From: CAYNNQ01 sp964398785
Lineage (GTDB): Bacteria; Desulfobacterota; Desulfovibrionia; Desulfovibrionales; Desulfonatronovibrionaceae
Reading direction: 5' to 3'
NCBI GenBank assembly: GCA_964398785.1
Contig: CAYNNQ010000011.1
Coordinates: forward strand, 1 to 62,594
Length of the DNA stretch: 62,594 nucleotides
Shown: piece by piece, positions 60,176 to 62,594 of the stretch
Position numbering within the stretch: the first letter of the stretch is position 1
How the letters are laid out: the number at the start of each line of letters is the position of its first letter
Translations under genes and position numbers: made by a program
The notes under the pieces: generated by a model
The model's database searches: none
What the model was told of the DNA's origin: nothing
Seen by the model: only the letters and a program-made list of their open reading frames with translations

Positions 60176-60566
60176 TTTCCCCCCTAATCCAAGATAAAGA
60201 AATCTAATCACCACACAGGTGGAGTCCAATTTGCCTCATAAAGACAACAAACTGATCACCACTACAGACAAACCCTGTTTTTTTCAAGATGAACCCCGGT
60301 ACCGGTTGCGGGCATTATGTAGAGCCTAGAGAGACCCTTTTTTATAGTCTCCCAAGCAACAGTAATTATTTATTTAGAATTAATTAATTTTACTAACATG
60401 TAGCACTGGGCCTCATGTCTGTCAATTTGCCTAGTTGGTTTTATGTATCCAATGCCCGTAAGAGCTCTTCAGCCCCCTGTCCACACCGGGGCAAGCTCGG
60501 TGCAGACAGGAGGAGGGAAGGATATCAATCTTTGAATTTCCGGATAAGGACTTCCTAACACGCTTA
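60176..60566. other. Non-coding region upstream of the exported cluster
   Basis: About 390 bases, with an A+T-rich part near 60360-60400 that could hold promoters for the divergent units. The half-repeat R1 lies at its right end. I see no convincing gene or terminator. Confidence 0.5.
60534..60560 (-). repeat. Half-copy of repeat R1
   Basis: On the minus strand AAGTCCTTATCCGGAAATTC matches the R1 left arm with one change. The rest of R1 is missing. With copy B it brackets the TPR lipoprotein gene in inverted orientation. Confidence 0.55.
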
Positions 60567-60863
60567 ATGTCAGCCAAGTCCATGCTCATTTTTGCCCCCT
60601 CCGGAACCAGCCGTTCATATCTTGGAGACAATCTTGGTGCCATTTTTGTGCAAGGATGTCAAGGCTGCCTCTGGTGCGAACATTCCCTTGAAACCGGCTG
60701 CAAAGGGCTTTACAACAAGATAAAATTTAACGAAGATATACAAAGTCTCGTTGTCCCGGATGGAGGAAAATTCCTCCTTGCTAGCCGAAAATATGCTGCC
60801 ACTTCTTTGCCCTGGCATCCTTTCTGTTTTCTGCACCCTATTATAAAATATCAAACTCTTTAG
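60567..60863 (+). CDS. Possible small Cys-containing protein (hypothetical)
   Basis: A 98-residue frame ending 8 bases before the MFS gene. It has a Cys group (VQGCQGCLWCEHS, C-x2-C-x2-C, plus a Cys eight residues later in ETGCKG) that could bind iron or zinc. The spacing is not the C-x3-C-x2-C of radical-SAM enzymes. Codon choice looks like coding sequence, but I see no ribosome site before the ATG. It could be spurious or a remnant. Confidence 0.3.
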   Translation: MSAKSMLIFAPSGTSRSYLGDNLGAIFVQGCQGCLWCEHSLETGCKGLYNKIKFNEDIQSLVVPDGGKFLLASRKYAATSLPWHPFCFLHPIIKYQTL

Positions 60864-60871
60864 AAAGCCAT

Positions 60872-62359
60872 ATGTCAAAACGCTTTACCTACGAACGTGC
60901 CGAAACTCTCGGAGAAATCTCCCCAAAAGACAAATGGATGACACTTTTGGCTGTGGGCTTGAGCATACTAATGGGCACCATTGACATGAGTATAGTCAAT
61001 GTTGCCTTGCCCATACTCGTGGAAAAACTGGACACCAATTTTTCCACAGTCCAATGGGTTGTCTTGGGGTATGTGCTTATAAACACTTCCTTGATGCTCA
61101 TCGTAGCCAGATTGGGAGACATCCATGACAAAAAACTATTGTACATGCTTGGCCTGTCCGTATTCACAATAGGCTCTTTTTTCTGTGGTTTTTCCCCAAA
61201 TATCTATTGGTTGATCGCTTTCAGAGTCCTACAGGGGTTGGGAGGTGTATTCCTCCAAGCTTTGGGAATGGCCCTTGTAGTCGAGGTATTCCCCCTGCAC
61301 GAACGTGGCCGGGCCTTGGGGCTCATGGGCGGCATGGTATCAGTGGGGTTGGCTTCCGGACCGGCTCTGGGGGGAATCATTATCGGCGGACTGGGTTGGA
61401 GTTGGATTTTTTGGGTTAACATCCCCATAGGCATGCTTGCCTTGCTTACCCTTGGCAGGTTCGTTCCTTCCACTAATTTCCGCCATAAAGGAAAAGGTTT
61501 CGACCTCACTGGAGCAATGACCATGATGATAGTCTTGGTCTGCTACGCGCTGGCCATGACCACTGGCCAGGACAAAGGATTTGACAAGACCCTGATACAG
61601 GTTCTGCTTTTGGCTTCAGGCATAGGTAGCATTTTATTCCTGCTTCTGGAAAAAAACAGACCCCAGCCAATGGTGGATCTAACTCTGTTTCACAACCTTT
61701 TGTTCGCATTGGGCATATTCTTGAGTTTCACCACTTTCATCCTTCTCGGGGGGACAATGTTCATCCTGCCTTTTTTCCTCAAATACGTGCAAAACTACTC
61801 TACGCATATCGTGGGACTTTTGCTTATGGTGGTCCCCATAGGCGAAGGTGTCATCTCCCCACTTGCCGGATGGCTGGCTGACCGCTGGAAACCGGTGGGC
61901 ATACGACTTCTCGGCAGCGTGGTCATCATGTTCGGATGTTTTTCTGTAAGCACCCTGCAGCTAGACACCTCCGTATGGGGATACATTCTGCGGACTTTCC
62001 CCCTGGGTCTGGGGGTGGGGGCATTTCAGGCCACCAATAACACGGCCGTTATGGGGGCTGTTCCCCAAAAGCGTTTGGGAATAGCCTCCGGTTTACTGGC
62101 CCTGTCCAGAAACCTGGGAGTGACCACCGGGGTCCCCCTGGTAGGTAGCCTCTTCACTGCTTTTACTCTGGCCATGACCGGTACAAAATCAATGGATATA
62201 CGCTCCGCAACTCCTCCGGCCATCAGTGCCGCTTTCAATACTACATTTTTCTGGTTGGGTATCTTTATGTGCCTTCCCGTCATAGTAGGGGGAGGGTGTC
62301 TCTGGTACGCTTGCATTAACCAAGGCACCGATGAGGAAACTACCAAGAAAAATAGCTAG
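60872..62359 (+). CDS. MFS transporter, DHA2 (EmrB/QacA) family
   Basis: A 495-residue inner-membrane drug:H+ antiporter type with about 14 helices. Visible signatures are DMSIVNVALPILVEKL in helix 1, the motif A loop RLGDIHDKKLL, and the antiporter motif C region GLASGPALGGIIIGG. A late Asn-rich APQ/NNTAVMGAVP block also fits. No EmrA-like membrane-fusion partner adjoins it, so it probably works alone. The ribosome site is weak (AGAAAG); coupling with the small frame upstream is possible. The substrate is unknown. Confidence 0.9.
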   Translation: MSKRFTYERAETLGEISPKDKWMTLLAVGLSILMGTIDMSIVNVALPILVEKLDTNFSTVQWVVLGYVLINTSLMLIVARLGDIHDKKLLYMLGLSVFTIGSFFCGFSPNIYWLIAFRVLQGLGGVFLQALGMALVVEVFPLHERGRALGLMGGMVSVGLASGPALGGIIIGGLGWSWIFWVNIPIGMLALLTLGRFVPSTNFRHKGKGFDLTGAMTMMIVLVCYALAMTTGQDKGFDKTLIQVLLLASGIGSILFLLLEKNRPQPMVDLTLFHNLLFALGIFLSFTTFILLGGTMFILPFFLKYVQNYSTHIVGLLLMVVPIGEGVISPLAGWLADRWKPVGIRLLGSVVIMFGCFSVSTLQLDTSVWGYILRTFPLGLGVGAFQATNNTAVMGAVPQKRLGIASGLLALSRNLGVTTGVPLVGSLFTAFTLAMTGTKSMDIRSATPPAISAAFNTTFFWLGIFMCLPVIVGGGCLWYACINQGTDEETTKKNS

Positions 62360-62539
62360 GGAGAAAGCCCAAGAGGAAGACTGCTAAAATCCTTAGTCCA
62401 GGACAAAGACTGAGAAACTTCCTCATCATCATGCCTGCGATTGATGCTGGCGAAACAAAATCTCTTCCAACCTTCAACGCCAAAAGCTTTAGTCCTCGGA
62501 AGAGAAGCGCAAGCTCCTCTTATACCCGAATTCCCAGTC

Positions 62540-62591
62540 ATGAGGCGCCTGCAAAAAATATATTTTTGCAGGCAGTGTTAAGTTTTAAGTT
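62540..62591 (-). repeat. Repeat R2, copy 2 (hairpin, inverted)
   Basis: Read on the minus strand: AACTTAAAAC, TTAACAC, then GCCTGC with A/T runs and GCAGGC, then GCCTCAT. It matches copy 1 at 54671-54715 in opposite orientation. It lies 180 bases after the MFS stop; the ~180 bases between hold no gene that I can support. Confidence 0.75.
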
Positions 62592-62594
62592 GAA

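Noticed and set aside
60567..60863. Radical-SAM activase (NrdG-like) reading of the small Cys frame
   Set aside because: The spacing is C-x2-C-x2-C rather than C-x3-C-x2-C, and the rest of the fold is absent.
60615..60878. 87-codon minus-strand frame
   Set aside because: Overlaps the opposite small frame and MFS start; weaker codon pattern and no ribosome site.
62356..62541. 61-codon minus-strand frame after the MFS gene
   Set aside because: Antisense to the MFS 3' end at its edge, no ribosome site and no recognisable features.
1..62594. CRISPR array, prophage, intact insertion sequence or origin of replication
   Set aside because: No regular repeat-spacer pattern, no transposase, integrase or phage genes, and no dnaA or DnaA-box cluster were seen. 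R1 and R2 are short and dispersed.

Overview
This 62.6 kb window comes from an anaerobic, probably sulfate-reducing bacterium of the former Deltaproteobacteria (Desulfovibrionales-like). The evidence is an NfnAB-type flavin transhydrogenase pair, a selenocysteine-containing SelD beside a selenium-associated LysR regulator, NikR, a RACO-like corrinoid-activation ATPase, and ribosomal operons that run secY-map-rpmJ with no adk or infA. No 16S gene is present, so the placement is inference from gene content.

Layout. 0-1.3 kb: a caspase-like lipoprotein with a PEGA module. 1.4-1.6 kb: tRNA-Glu and tRNA-Lys with a terminator. 1.7-6.9 kb: an nfnA-nfnB-ricT-metG operon. 7-11.4 kb: a small unknown gene, then recA-alaS. 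11.6-13.5 kb: a methyltransferase-nikR-folE2 operon. 13.7-18 kb: an alpha/beta hydrolase running into a LysR-selD(Sec)-RACO-like operon. 18.1-49.9 kb: one unbroken minus-strand block with the tRNA(Thr-Tyr-Gly-Thr)-tuf-rpmG-tRNA(Trp)-secE-nusG, rplKAJL-rpoBC, str, S10, spc and alpha operons in the ancestral order. It carries two identical tuf copies, an L10 leader, and terminators after rplL and rplQ. 50-53.3 kb: mrp, a DedA/YqaA-type membrane protein, pcm and a geranylgeranyl-reductase-like flavoprotein. 53.4-54.6 kb: a CBS protein and a DUF554 membrane protein. 54.6-62.6 kb: an accessory region with five exported proteins or lipoproteins (some FlgT/CsgG-like), dispersed palindromic repeats and a DHA2-type MFS transporter.

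The core block supplies transcription, translation and protein export. The selD operon would make selenophosphate; an in-frame UGA followed by a hairpin indicates that SelD is itself a selenoprotein. The least explained part is 54.6-62.6 kb. Its cluster of envelope proteins includes two with what look like related C-terminal domains. The region is edged by two inverted copies of a short repeat and contains copies of a second repeat family that also occurs near 7.5 kb. These are the main candidates for undescribed biology.
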